A stretch of DNA of 64,000 nt. It comes from Scilla litardierei. Its lineage: Eukaryota; Streptophyta; Magnoliopsida; Asparagales; Asparagaceae. A model generated the notes under the pieces. That model did no database searches. It was not told where the DNA came from and saw nothing but the letters and a program-made list of their open reading frames with translations. Each line of letters starts with the position of its first letter. Positions within the stretch are counted from its first letter, which is position 1. This document shows positions 1 through 9,774 of this stretch, in pieces. The DNA lies in assembly GCA_030789695.1 (NCBI GenBank), contig JAULAV010003509.1, forward strand, positions 1 to 64,000, written 5' to 3'. Position numbers and translations under genes: made by a program.

Positions 1-2686
1 CGGGAGTTGAATGGGTGACCATTAAGAATAAATACCCGTTGCCTCGCATCGATGATATTTTGATCAGCTTGGAGGTTCGAGGGTGTTTTCTAAATTGGAT
101 TTGAGGAGTGGTTACCATCAGTTGAAGGTAAGGAGGGATGATGTTCCGAAAACAGCGTTCAGGACGAAGTATGGACACTATGAGTTCGTGGTTATGCCTT
201 TCGGCGTAACTAACGCGCCCGCAGTTTTCATGAATCTGATGAACCTGATTTTCTACGACTTTTTGGATAAGTTTGTCGTTATCTTCATTGAAGACATTCT
301 GATCTATTCGAAGTCGGAGGAAGAGCATGCCTCGCACTTAAGGACGGTGTTGGAGATTTTGAGGAAGCATCGGTTGTATGCTAAGTTTTCGAAGTGCGAG
401 TTTTGGCTGGATAGAGTTGCTTTTCTCGGGCATGTGGTGACTGGAGATGGTATTTCAGTGGATCCCGAGAAGATTCGGGCCATCAGGGAGTGGCCTGTTC
501 CGTCGTCTGCGTCTGAGATTCGGAGTTTCCTTGGACTTGTTGGTTATTATCGGCGATTCATTAAAGACTTTTCTTATATTGCCGAGCCGATGACCAGGTT
601 GACGCGGAAGGATGTTGCTTTTGTTTGGTCGGATGATTGTGAGGGTGCTTTTGGTGTTCTGAAGGAGAGGTTGACGACTGCCCCTATTCTTGTTGTGCCT
701 GATCGCAGCGGTGGATTTGAGATCTTTTGCGATGCTTCTGGCAAGGGTCTCGGTTGTGTGTTGCATCAGCACGGGCATGTTGTGGCGTATGCGTCTCGTC
801 AGCTTAAGGTTCATGAGAAGAATTATCCGACGCATGATCTGGAGTTGGCTGCCGTTGTGTTTGCTCTTAAGATTTGGAGGCACTTCTTACTGAGTGAGAA
901 AGTGAAGATTTTCACCGATCACAAAAGCTTGAAGTACATCTTCACTCAGAAGGAGCTCAACATGCGACAGCGTCGATGGTTGGAGCTTATGGCGGATTAT
1001 GATATTGATTTGCAGTTTCACCCTGGCAAGGTGAATGTGGTTCCGGATGCGCTGAGTAGGCTTCCAGCGGTGATGATTTTGACCTCGCAGTGGAGATTGC
1101 AGCAGGATTTTTGCGAGTCTGGCGTGGAGATTGTTCTTCCTGGAGAGGCTTCGTCGTTGATATACATGCAGGTACAGTCGACGATCGTGGATCGGATTAA
1201 GGCTGGCCAGGCCGAGGATCCGAAGCTGGTGAGGATTCGGGAGCAGGTGTAAGCCGGTCTACGGACTGACTTTTTGATTCATGAGGATGGCTCGCTGAGG
1301 TTCGGAGCCAGGTTGTGTGTGCCAGCTGGGGATATCAGAGAGGAGCCGATGGTGGAGGCACACAGTTCGCCGTATTCTGTGCATCCTGGTGGCACCAAGA
1401 TGTACCAGGATCTTCGTCTGAATTATTGGTGGCATGGTATGAAGAGGAGCGTGGCTCGGAGTGTAGCCAAGTGCTTGGTTTGCCAGCAAGTGAAGGCGGA
1501 GCATCAGCGTACGGCCGGGTTGCTACAACCGCTTCCGATTCCGGAGTGGAAATGGCAACACATCACTATGGATTTCGTGACTGGACTACCTCGGAGTCCG
1601 AAGCAGAATGACGTGATTTGGGTGATCGTAGATCGATTGACCAAATCTGCGCACTTTATTCCGTTCCGAGTGGGACAGTCCACTGAGGCGCTAGCGAGGA
1701 GATATATGGAGGTAAAATTCTTTTTACTCTCCGTTTTATTTCCTTTTCATAGTTTGGATAGTGATGTAACGTGAATCGTGCAGGAGGTTGTGCGACTTCA
1801 TGGAGTCCCCGTGAGTATCGTGTCTGACAGAGACACGAGGTTCACATCTCAGTTCTGGCATAGTTTGCAGAAGAGCTTGGGTACGCGTCTGAGTTTCAGC
1901 ACGGCGTACCATCCGCAGACGGATGGCCAGTCCGAGAGGACGATTCAGATTTTGGAAGACATGCTGAGGGCGTGCATGTTGGATTTCAAGGGTTCGTGGG
2001 AGGACCATCTGCATTTGGTGGAGTTCTCTTACAACAACAGCTTCCAGGCGAGTATTGGCATGGCGCCTTTCGCCGCTCTTTATGGGAGGAAATGTCGATC
2101 GCCATTGAGTTGGGATGACGTTGGTGATCGGGAGTTGTTGGGACCTGAGATGATCGTGGAGGCCGTGAATATCGTCAGGAATATTCGGGAGAGGTTGAGA
2201 ATTGCTCAGGACCGTTTCAAGCATTGGGCGGATGCTAAACGTCGTCCTTTGGAGTTTCAGCCGGGCGACCATGTGTTCTTGAAGATTTCCCCGAATCGTG
2301 GTGTGATTCATTTCGGGAAGCGTGGAAAGTTGAGCCCACGATACATTGGACCGTTTGACGTTTTGGAGAGGGTTGGCGAGGTAGCTTATCGCTTGGCCTT
2401 GCCGCCATCTTTGGAAGGAGTTCACAATGTTTTCCATGTGTCGCAGCTTCGTCGATACATTAGCGATCCGTCTCATGCGGTGGATTTTTCAGAGATTACC
2501 GTTCGCCCCGATATGACGTATGACCAGCATCCAGTGCAGATTCTGGACAGGCGTCAGAAATCGCTTCGGAACAAGATTGTCAATCTTGTGAGGGTGATGT
2601 GGCGACACGGTTCACCTGGAGAGTTTACTTGGGAGAATGAGGATGAGATGCGAGAGCGTTTCACACTTTTGTTATCGGACTCGTGA
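1..2686 (+). pseudogene. E1 pol remnant: RT-RNase H-integrase-chromodomain
   Basis: The stretch encodes the catalytic part of a Ty3/gypsy Pol polyprotein. RT palm sequence runs from base 1; RNase H lies at about 700-1050, the H2C2 zinc-binding domain at about 1370-1500, the DDE integrase core at about 1560-2020 and a chromodomain-like end at about 2530-2670. It is broken. Small deletions near bases 13 and 60 shift the RT frame relative to E4, and a TAA at 1250-1252 interrupts the RNase H-integrase linker. The usual first Asp of the RT catalytic pair is Glu (codon 290-292, reading FIED instead of FIDD). The integrase core is split by an intron-like segment at 1712-1783. Non-functional by itself. 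Confidence 0.92.
1712..1783 (+). other. GT-AG intron-like segment in integrase core (E1)
   Basis: This 72-bp segment begins GTAAAATTC after GAG and ends GTGCAG before GAG. It is U-rich on the transcript and has a plausible branch site (TGTAAC) about 20 bases before the AG. It contains an in-frame TGA, so translation through it would stop. Skipping it joins the two halves of the integrase core exactly where related integrases are continuous. The same segment is in E2 (20010-20080) and E4 (47452-47522), so it predates these insertions. Splicing is inferred, not shown. Confidence 0.75.
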
Positions 2687-2694
2687 GTATTTGG

Positions 2695-2732
2695 AAATTC
2701 CGAGGACGGAATTTTTCTTAAGTTGGGGAGGA
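2695..2732 (+). promoter_or_regulatory. E1 pre-PPT hairpin and polypurine tract
   Basis: A perfect 8-bp stem (AAATTCCG / CGGAATTT) with an AGGA loop occupies 2695-2714. It is followed by a purine-rich tract ending TTGGGGAGGA directly against the TG of the LTR at 2733. The tract is the expected primer site for plus-strand DNA synthesis. The hairpin recurs in E2, E3 and E4, with a compensatory base pair in E3. Confidence 0.8.
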
Positions 2733-3010
2733 TGTAACGACTGCTTTTCATGTATCTGGATTTGATATAATATAATATATGTTTTGGTGGATTTTCTCCT
2801 CTTGTGTGGTTTTCGTCTCCGTAGATTTCATTTTCGATCGATTCGTCGTATTTTCTCGCTTCTTCCTTAGGATCGTCGATTTCGAAGTGTGTCATTCGTG
2901 ACGGGCTTCATAACGGTCGTATCTAACTATTAGATCAAGCCTAGGAGTCTTAGGAATCGATCCCGGGGCCCCGCGCTCCGTATCGGAACTTTTTGTGCTC
3001 ATTAGCCGGT

Positions 3011-3425
3011 GTAAGAAGGGCCACCGACCGACTAGATGACGATCCAGTCGGTCGGCAATCCTTCTTGGACCGACTAGTTAGCTTTCTAAATTTCTCAGGA
3101 GTTACTGTTTATCGTTAGTCGGTCTAAGAACGTTGGTTGACCGACTAGGTTGCAAACTCGTCGGTCGGCAATGCTTCTTTAACCGACTAACTCATCATCT
3201 TATTTTTTGTATCAGCTACTGTTTACTCTTAGTCGGTCTAAGAACGTTCATCGACCGACTAGATGCCCAAACTAGTCGGTCAGTATTTGTTCATGGACCG
3301 ACTAACTCTAGAATCCTATTTTCGTTCAGGAGTTACTGTTTGCACTTAGTCAGTCTGCGTTGGTCGACCGACCCGACTAGTTGCCAAACTAGTCGGTCAG
3401 TGGTTGCTCTTTGACCGACTAACTA
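3011..3425 (+). repeat. Palindrome array A upstream of TATA (E1 LTR)
   Basis: The motif TAGTCGGTC and its complement GACCGACTA alternate in groups of four (S, S', S, S') with short spacers. The groups are separated by about 40-50 bp that usually contain CAGGAGTTACTGTTT. Four to five groups are present. Each group can fold into nested hairpins or act as paired binding sites. The array ends about 40 bp before the TATA box, so it lies in U3, where enhancers of LTR promoters are found. Confidence 0.9.
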
Positions 3426-3463
3426 GTGTTAAAACCCTAATTTCTGGGCAGCCACCAGCTCAA

Positions 3464-3473
3464 CCTATTTATA
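3464..3473 (+). promoter_or_regulatory. Core promoter TATA box of E1 LTR
   Basis: CTATTTATAC lies just downstream of the palindrome array and upstream of a pyrimidine-rich, ACCC-rich leader, as expected for the U3/R boundary. The same element is at 9195-9204 and 15881-15890 in E3, and as complement near 18201-18210 and 25589-25598 in E2. E4 has a weaker TATTTAAA near 49199. Confidence 0.7.
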
Positions 3474-3753
3474 CCCAACCCAAACGATTTCATCTTCTCC
3501 AACACGACCCAAAACCCTAAAATCTTCCCCCTTTAGCCCCCATCTTCCTCCAAGCTCCATTCCTTCATTCCAAGCCCTAAATCCATCATCCAAACCATCC
3601 ATCTACTCTATCTACCCCTCATCTCTCCCCAAAATCTCACCCAAACCCATTAAAATCCCCAAATCCCCCAAAACCCTAGTTTCCCCAAACTTCTCCAATC
3701 TTTTCCAGATCTGATCCTAGGGTTCCCCGGAGTGTTTCTTCCGTCTCCTCTCG

Positions 3754-3851
3754 GTAAGAAATCGATCTACCGTTGTTTTCTTAACCTATTTATATTTTTA
3801 TGAAACCCTAATATAATTTCATGTTATTTGATGATTGTTCCCCCAAAACAG
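3754..3851 (+). other. Candidate 5' leader intron inside the LTR
   Basis: A conserved GTAAGAAATCG donor and an ACAG|CGATTTCC acceptor bound 98 bp downstream of the predicted transcription start. The same borders, with diverged middles, occur in the E3 LTRs (about 9481-9579) and in the E2 and E4 LTRs. Conservation of both borders while the interior drifts suggests a spliced 5' UTR intron; this is inference. Confidence 0.5.
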
Positions 3852-3907
3852 CGATTTCCCCGTAGATTGGCATCCGTGTGACGAAGTGGTCGTCATCCCC
3901 GGTGCTA

Positions 3908-4046
3908 GGCAAGTGAAACTTGCCACTTAGGGTTTAGGCCATGTTTTAGGCCATTTGCTTGTTGTAGGCGTAAAAGAGGCTAGGCGACGAAATGATACTC
4001 GCCTAGGCGCAAATTGGGGAATTAGCTTGACAACGAAGCTAGTTCC
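3908..4046 (+). other. Three conserved leader hairpins (E1 LTR)
   Basis: Hairpin 1 is GGCAAGTGAAACTTGCC (7-bp stem, GAA loop). Hairpin 2 pairs CTAGGCGA with TCGCCTAG around an 11-base loop. Hairpin 3 (4018-4046) pairs GGAATTAGCTT with AAGCTAGTTCC around the loop GACAACG. All three recur in every Tekay-like LTR here and in a diverged LTR at 51.8-51.9 kb. Stem sequences change while pairing is largely kept, so a structured transcript leader is likely. A role in dimerisation, packaging or translation is unproven. Confidence 0.7.
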
Positions 4047-4413
4047 GACATTTAGCATGTTGCACAATTACCATGTCATGTTTACTTTCCATTAACGGTA
4101 CGCGAATTAAATGTCATGTCATTGCATTCTTTTGGTGATCCCGTGATTGCGTAGCATCGCTACAATAATTCTGTTCCTGGCTCGTGACCAGAAGCGAGCA
4201 TAATGAGTTGCTAACCCCAACGCTCGATATATTGAATTGTGAACTAAGAAACAAGCTCCCGTGCGGGGCAACCCTGGCTCACTTGCTGGGCTCATGTTCA
4301 GGGACCCTGGCTTGTTTAGTGCGGGATGGGGTGAGGGTTAAGCGGCCATTCAGCTGGGGGTCTGTTTGATCAACAACTGCAGTTGTAAGGCGTAAACTCT
4401 TTGGGGTAGGGTA

Positions 4414-4659
4414 GTGTTTAGTGCCGATCGGTCTGAATGTTGTACCATTCAGCGAAGGGCGTAAACATCTACAAAACAACCGTGAAATGTGAATTGTGTT
4501 TAGTGCCGATCGGTTTGAATGTTGTACCATTCAGCGAAGGGCGTAAACATCTACAAAACAACCGTGAAATGTGAATTGTGTTTAGTGCCGATCGGTCTGA
4601 ATGTTGTACCATTCAGCGAAGGGCGTAAACACCTACAACGTGAATAGTGAATTGATTGA
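4414..4659 (+). repeat. 82-bp tandem repeat, three units, in E1 LTR
   Basis: Units start at 4414, 4496 and 4578 with GTGTTTAGTGCCGATCGG and are almost identical. The third unit is incomplete and diverges after the AAACACC segment. E3 LTRs carry only two shorter units at the equivalent place (about 10216-10350), so the copy number is variable within the family. Confidence 0.9.
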
Positions 4660-4680
4660 GATTGATAGTAGCGTGGCTAC

Positions 4681-4715
4681 TCTTGTCTTGTCTTGTCTTG
4701 TCTTGTCTTGTCTTG
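4681..4715 (+). repeat. (TCTTG)7 microsatellite
   Basis: Seven perfect TCTTG units lie in the LTR. The E3 LTRs have only two at the same site, consistent with replication slippage. Confidence 0.95.
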
Positions 4716-4893
4716 TCCCGATAATTGTTCTCTTGTACAAATTGTCTTGCCATGTTTTAAATTGTGCACTCATGTTATAACTGCCATGTCATGCATACTA
4801 AACTGCTAGGTTGCTAGTTGCCTTACTTTCAGTTTCCTTGCCCAAGTCTTTTAGACTTGCTGACATGTGCCCCTTTACTCTTTTGGGTGACAC

Positions 4894-5001
4894 ATGTTAG
4901 ATCCTGAGCCTGAGTACCTTGTTGAGGACGAGGTGTTTGCTGACGCCGAGCCCGAGCTTGTGTTTGACGGGGAGTACGTGGACACTGGGGACCAGTCCTA
5001 G
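4894..5001 (+). CDS. Conserved 35-aa acidic micro-ORF in LTR (E1)
   Basis: An ATG-initiated ORF of 35 codons plus TAG, rich in Asp, Glu and Pro and ending YVDTGDQS. It follows a conserved GGGTGACAC context and lies in the transcribed part of the LTR (R or U5). I do not recognise the peptide. All seven collinear LTR copies in the window keep exactly 108 nt, the same start, the same stop position and no frameshift, although neighbouring LTR sequence has many indels. Differences between copies are mixed synonymous and replacement changes, so selection on protein is not proven. It could be a regulatory upstream ORF. Confidence 0.45.
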   Translation: MLDPEPEYLVEDEVFADAEPELVFDGEYVDTGDQS

Positions 5002-5348
5002 TGTCTTCGTGTGTTTTACTTTTGTTAGACAGTTGTTTTATTATCGGTGCGTAGCACCTATACTTTGTTGTTGCTGTTGCTTTTTGTTGGCCTTGTTCTG
5101 GGCCTTAGACTCTTTTTCCTTTTAGCCTAGTGGCTTTTCTGGATGTTGGACTTTTGTTGATGTTGGACAATTTGTGAGATGTGGAATTTTTATTTCAGTC
5201 TCTACTTGTGTTATTATTGTTATCCTGTTGTGGTTACAGGGACCTATTTATGTATTGTGGACGCTTATCGGGTTTGGGGCTTCACAGCTCCACTCTCGTG
5301 CGGACCTTTTCACGTCTCGCCTCCATTTTAGGGAAGCGGGTCGTGACA

Positions 5349-6620
5349 TTTCGCATTTGAGCACCTTTTTCCACCACGCTATTTCTTTGATTATTCAATG
5401 CTCATATATGTGTTTTGCTATCTTTTGGGTTTATTTTCTATATTTCGAGATTGTTGGTTGTGATTGTGTTTAAGGCATGCTTCTAGCTATATTTCATATT
5501 TTAATATGCCCCTCTATTTGAAGTTCCTAGATTTTCACGCTTCATTGCCAAAAACGGTTATTTTACCATCCTACCCCCGTGCTTCTAACTCTTGCATGAA
5601 ATACTATATGTGTACTCTTATCGCATGTGGTAGCTACCTTTCAATGGGATTAGGATAACCATACCTTTGTTCCGTGCTTTAATTCATGGAGGATTTTCTT
5701 GCCATGCTTGGATTTCTCAAAATTTCTCTTTTGTTTTACTTTGTACATCCCCCCTCGTCGTGCATCGTTCTCCCATTTGAGGGAGTGCACACTTTTCATT
5801 TTTCAAAAAAAAAAACATTACCCAAATAAACGCTTTTGTACATATTTTTGTATAATGGTCCTTCGGGATTCTTCGTAACCCGACGCCCTAAAGCCATCTG
5901 GCTTGGGATGCGTAGGCCGCCCTTGCATTCCATTACGATTCTGCAAGTTTGCAAGACAAAAAAATTAAAATAAAAAACAACAAAAACAAACCAAAAACCA
6001 AAAATATGTATATATACCACATTCTCTCCTTTTCCTTCGCTCTCCACATCTCCTATATTTGAGAGCACCAATGTATATAGGGAAGGCGAGAGTTTGTACA
6101 AAGTGATCTTTCCACATCTTCTCCATCTCCTTTTGAAAATACAAGCAAGGCAAGAAAGTGTTTCAAAAATAAAAAACGACAAGTGTGTGTGGTGATTCCT
6201 TTCCTCCTAGAGATTGATAGTTGTTCACATGATTCATATCTATTCTCTCTTACTTCTTCATGCATGTATGGGTGTCTCGTATTCACTGTTTGGAAGATTT
6301 GATATAAATTTTGAGCTTTCTCATATTTGGGCATATTATCTACTATAACATGCTACGATAGCTATGCCTTTGCCAATGTCATGCTTCTATCTCTTATGTG
6401 CTCTATTGATATGAACCTATGATGCTCTATTATGAGATTGAATTCTTGATTTAGATTGTGAAATGCTTTTCCCTTGTGCTTGATTGTGATGGTGATTACA
6501 TTTGTGGTTTGGAGAGGGTGATCAAGTATTCTTCGCTTTCCCTTCTTTCTATCGCACCTGAACTTCATTCCAACTCGTCTTCCTCGGGACAAGGAAGAGT
6601 TTAGCTTGGGGGCTTGACGC
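5349..6620 (+). mobile_element. Athila-like 3' non-coding tail
   Basis: No reading frame is convincing. Landmarks typical of the region between the last ORF and the 3' LTR of Athila-like elements are present: CCTCGTCGTGCATCG followed by GGGAGTGCACAC near 5755-5795, a GTAACCCGACGCCCTAA block near 5875, and TTAGCTTGGGGGCTTG at 6602. Homologous blocks occur near 40.92 kb and 63.9 kb. The left edge is the insertion site of E1. Confidence 0.6.
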
Positions 6621-7375
6621 GTGTTCATATTTCACCTTTTGCACACGCTCTTTATCGTGTTTTCATATGCATTTCATCTGATTCCATGTTGTATATATCA
6701 CATTTTGGTTCATATTGACTATTGGGTGTATTGTTTGTATTTCAGGTAAATGTCGATATTTCGGTGTCTATTGGGGTCGACCTTGCATGTCGGGACCAAA
6801 GCACACTCACACGGTAAAGATCCGATGGCCAAAGACGAAAATTTGATGTTTTGGTGCTTCAACGATCGGGTGGACAGTCCCACCCGATCAGTTCGTGCAC
6901 ATATATCTGAACCGACGAGAAGCAAAGATGAAGCAGATCCCACCCGATCGGTTTAGTGATCAGGTGGTCACGACAGTCTTCCCTGTCTTTTAAACCGAAC
7001 TCCACCCGATCGGTTGACTTGTCAACCGATCGGGTCACCGGTAGCGATTTTTCCAAGCTCGAGGCCCCAACATCTCACCCTATCGGTTCAGCGATCAGGT
7101 GATGATCTTCAAGAGCTCTCACCCAATCGGTTGAACTCCCAACCGATCAGGTGGCATCATTTTCTGCGGTTTCATTGGGTTTTTAGACTTGACCCTTAGG
7201 GTTTTGATGGGGACTATAAATATTGGATGTTGGCCGACTTGATGTAGATATCCCCAATTTTTCCAGGAGTTTTCAGCCCCTTTCATGGGAGCTTAGGTTA
7301 GTTTAGATTAGGGCTTTACCTTCCAATAATTCTTGTAATGGATTGATGGATTCAAATGCAAGATAAGTATCTTTT
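6621..7375 (+). repeat. Athila-like LTR B, first segment
   Basis: This is the U3 and promoter part of an LTR interrupted by later insertions. Removing E2 joins AAGTATCTTTT at 7375 to CTTATTTCAATTG at 26448. The LTR resumes at 26443-26701, 33804-34140 and 35876-about 36190. The left boundary is approximate because I cannot place the TG terminus. Identity rests on the upstream tail, the palindrome array, the TATA box and similarity of the last segment to the LTR end at 61.0-61.1 kb. Confidence 0.55.
6861..7222 (+). promoter_or_regulatory. Palindrome array B and TATA box (LTR B)
   Basis: CACCCGATCGGTT and its complement AACCGATCGGGTG alternate through 6861-7154 with some decay. CTATAAATA follows at 7214-7222. 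The layout (CpG palindromes in convergent pairs, then TATA) matches array A, although the motif differs. Related arrays occur at 37408-37753 and 50930-51101. Confidence 0.75.
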
Positions 7376-7723
7376 TGTCACGCCCCGCTTCCCTAAAATG
7401 GAGGCGAGACGTGGAAAGGTCCGCACGAGAGTGAAGCTGTGAAGCCCCAAACCTGATAAGCGTCAATAAAACATAAGCAGGTCCCTGTAACCACAAGCGG
7501 AAACAACAATAATAACACAAGGAGAGACAGAAACAAAAGCTCAATCTCAGAAATTGTCCAACATTAAAATTAAGTTCAACATCCAGAAAAGCCACCAGCC
7601 AAAAAGAAAGAGTCTGAAGGTGATGCGCACCGACAACTACAGTCAAACATAAACAGAGTATAGGTGATGCGCACCGACAACTACAGCAGTCTAAAACAAA
7701 AAGGGGAAAGCTCAACGAAGACA

Positions 7724-7831
7724 CTAGGACTGGTCCCCAGTGTCCACGTACTCCTCGCCAAACACAGACTCGGGCACGGCGTCCGCAAACACCTCGTCCT
7801 CAACAACGGACTCAGGCTCGGGATCTAACAT
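7724..7831 (-). CDS. Conserved acidic micro-ORF (E2 3' LTR)
   Basis: Same 36-codon frame as in E1, with intact start and stop. The sequence belongs to the E2/E4 variant, in which the middle reads AVPESVFGEEYVD where the E1/E3 variant reads AEPE(L/P)VFDGEYVD. Unrecognised peptide; expression is unknown. Confidence 0.45.
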   Translation of the reverse strand: MLDPEPESVVEDEVFADAVPESVFGEEYVDTGDQS

Positions 7832-8869
7832 GTGTCACCCAAAAGAGTAAAGGAGCACATGTCAGCAAGTCTAAAAGACTTGGGCAAGGAAACTGAAGGT
7901 AAGGTAAACTAGCAACCTAGCAGTTATAGTATGATGCATGGCATGGCAAGTATAGTATGGAAGTGACAAGTAAAGGAAAGTACAAGTAGCAAGTATGTCA
8001 CGGATAACAAGTAGAACACGGGCAAGTACAAGTCAAGTGGTTCACGTCAAGTGAACAGTCAAGTAAACAAGTTGTGCACAGAGATTCCGCCTGTTGGCTA
8101 GAGTGGCTGATCGGGCCAACTCCTAAGCTCAAGTGACTGTTTATCTCTACCCCTCCACGTGTATCGAGCCAGGGAATTACCTTGAACATGGAATGCTCGC
8201 TTCTGGAACACGAGCCAGGAAGTGTATTTAACAAGTATGGCGTAGGGTTATGCCTGTAACGCAGGTGCCTAGCCGGTAAACAAGTAGATCGGGCATTGGC
8301 TATCAACCAACTCACGTAGCCCGCTTCTGGAACACGGGCCAGGAACACAAGTGTTGTAGCGTGTGCTACGAATGCGACATACAACATGGATAGCATGGAT
8401 GACAATAAATTCGCGTACTGTTAATCAAAATTAAACATGACATGATAGTTATTCAACATGATAAATGACGATCCTAGCTTCGTTGTCAAGCTAGTTCCTG
8501 AAATTGCGCCTAGGCGAGTATCATTTCGTCGCCTAGTCTCTTTTACGCCTACAACAAGCAAATGGCCTAAGACATGGCTGTAACGACCGCTTTTCATGTA
8601 TCTGGATTTAATATAATATAATATATGTTTTCATGGATTTTCTCCTCTTGTGTGGTTTTCGTCTCCGTAACTTTCATTTTCGATCGATTCGTCGTATTTT
8701 CTCATTTCTTCCTTAGGATCGTCGATTTCGAAGTGTGTCATTCGTGACGGGCTTCATAACGGTCGTATCTTACTATTAGATCAAGCCTAGGAGTCTTAGG
8801 AATCGATCCCGGGGCCCTGCGCTCCGTATCGGAACTTTTGGTGCTCATTAGCCGGTGTAAGAAGGGGCA

Positions 8870-9204
8870 TCGACCGACTAGATGATGATCCAGTCGGTCG
8901 GCAATCCTTCTTGGACCGACTAGTTAGCTTTCTAAATTTCTCAGGAGTTACTGTTTACTCTTAGTCGGTCTAAGAACGTTCATCGACCGACTAGATGCTA
9001 AACTAGTCGGTCAGTACTTGTTCATGGACCGACTAACTCTAGAATCCTATTTTCGTTCAGGAGTTACTGTTTGCACTTAGTCGGTCTGCGTTGGTCGACC
9101 GACCGACTAGTTGCCAAACTAGTCGGTCAGTGGTTGCTCTTGGACCGACTAACCAGTGTTAAAACCCTAATTTCTGGGCAGCCGCCAGCCCAACCTATTT
9201 ATAC
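8870..9204 (+). promoter_or_regulatory. Array A and TATA box of E3 5' LTR
   Basis: Three groups of the TAGTCGGTC/GACCGACTA palindromes precede CTATTTATAC. One group present in E1 is missing, showing that group number varies while the arrangement is kept. This is the promoter expected to drive E3 transcription. Confidence 0.8.
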
Positions 9205-9635
9205 CCAACCCAAACGACTTCTTCTTCTCCAACACGACCCAAAACCCTAAAATCTTCCCCCTTCAGCCCCCATCTTCCTCCAAGCTCCATTTCTCCATTC
9301 CAAGCCCTAGAATCATCATCCAAACCATCCAATCACTCTATCTACCTCTCATCTTCCCCAAAGGCTCACCAAAACCCATCAAATCCCCACATCCCCCAAA
9401 ACCCTAGTTTCCCCAATCTTCTCCAATCTTCTCCAGATTTGATCCTAGGGTTCCCCGGAGTGTTTCTTCCGTCTCCTCTTGGTAAGAAATCGTTCTACCG
9501 TTGTTTTCTTAACCTATTTGTAATTTTATGAAAACCCTAATTAATTTCATGTGTTTGGTGTTTGTTTCCCCTATAACAGCGATTTCCCCCGTAGATAGCA
9601 TCCGTGTGACGAAGTGGTCGTCATCCCCGGTGCTA

Positions 9636-9774
9636 GGCAAGTGAAACTTGCCACTTAGGGTTTAGGCCATGTTTTAGGCCATTTTCTTGTTGTAGGCGTA
9701 AAAGAGACTAGGCGACGAAATGATACTCGCCTAGGCGTAAATTGGGGAATTAGCTTGACAACGAAGCTAATTCC
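9636..9774 (+). other. Leader hairpins of E3 5' LTR
   Basis: Hairpin 1 at 9636-9652 is identical to E1. Hairpin 3 at 9746-9774 has a perfect 11-bp stem (GGAATTAGCTT / AAGCTAATTCC) and the invariant loop GACAACG. E1 has a G at one stem position, forming a wobble pair instead. The 3' LTR copy is at 16322-16460. Confidence 0.7.

Larger units (their letters stand above)
1..5348 (+). mobile_element. E1: Tekay-like Ty3/gypsy chromovirus, 3' part
   Basis: This is the 3' portion of an LTR retrotransposon whose 5' part lies outside the window. From left to right it holds the end of RT, RNase H, integrase with a chromodomain-like C terminus, a polypurine tract and a 2616-bp 3' LTR that starts TGTAACGAC and ends CGTGACA. 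Pol domain order and the C-terminal chromodomain place it among chromoviruses; I favour the Tekay/Del lineage from the integrase signature and the long LTR. The 5-bp duplication would be TTTCG after base 5348, but the left copy is off-window. E2 and E4 are relatives of the same family in this window. Superfamily is certain, lineage is probable. Confidence 0.93.
2733..5348 (+). repeat. E1 3' LTR (2616 bp)
   Basis: The LTR carries, in order: a palindrome array (3011-3425), a TATA box (about 3464), a leader intron candidate (3754-3851), three leader hairpins (3908-4046), an 82-bp tandem repeat (4414-4659), a pentanucleotide microsatellite, the conserved micro-ORF (4894-5001) and the conserved 3' end. 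It is diverged from the E3 LTRs and from the E2/E4 LTR subfamily, but is collinear with both. Confidence 0.93.

Noticed and set aside
1736..2476. Long minus-strand open frame of 246 codons
   Set aside because: It is antisense to the integrase coding region and has no domain. Similar shadows occur opposite pol in E2 and E4 (for example 20771-21286, 21614-22456, 46399-47022).
2999..3425. Regularly spaced short repeats resembling a CRISPR array
   Set aside because: The repeats are alternating palindrome halves inside an LTR of a plant retrotransposon, with unequal spacers and no cas genes.
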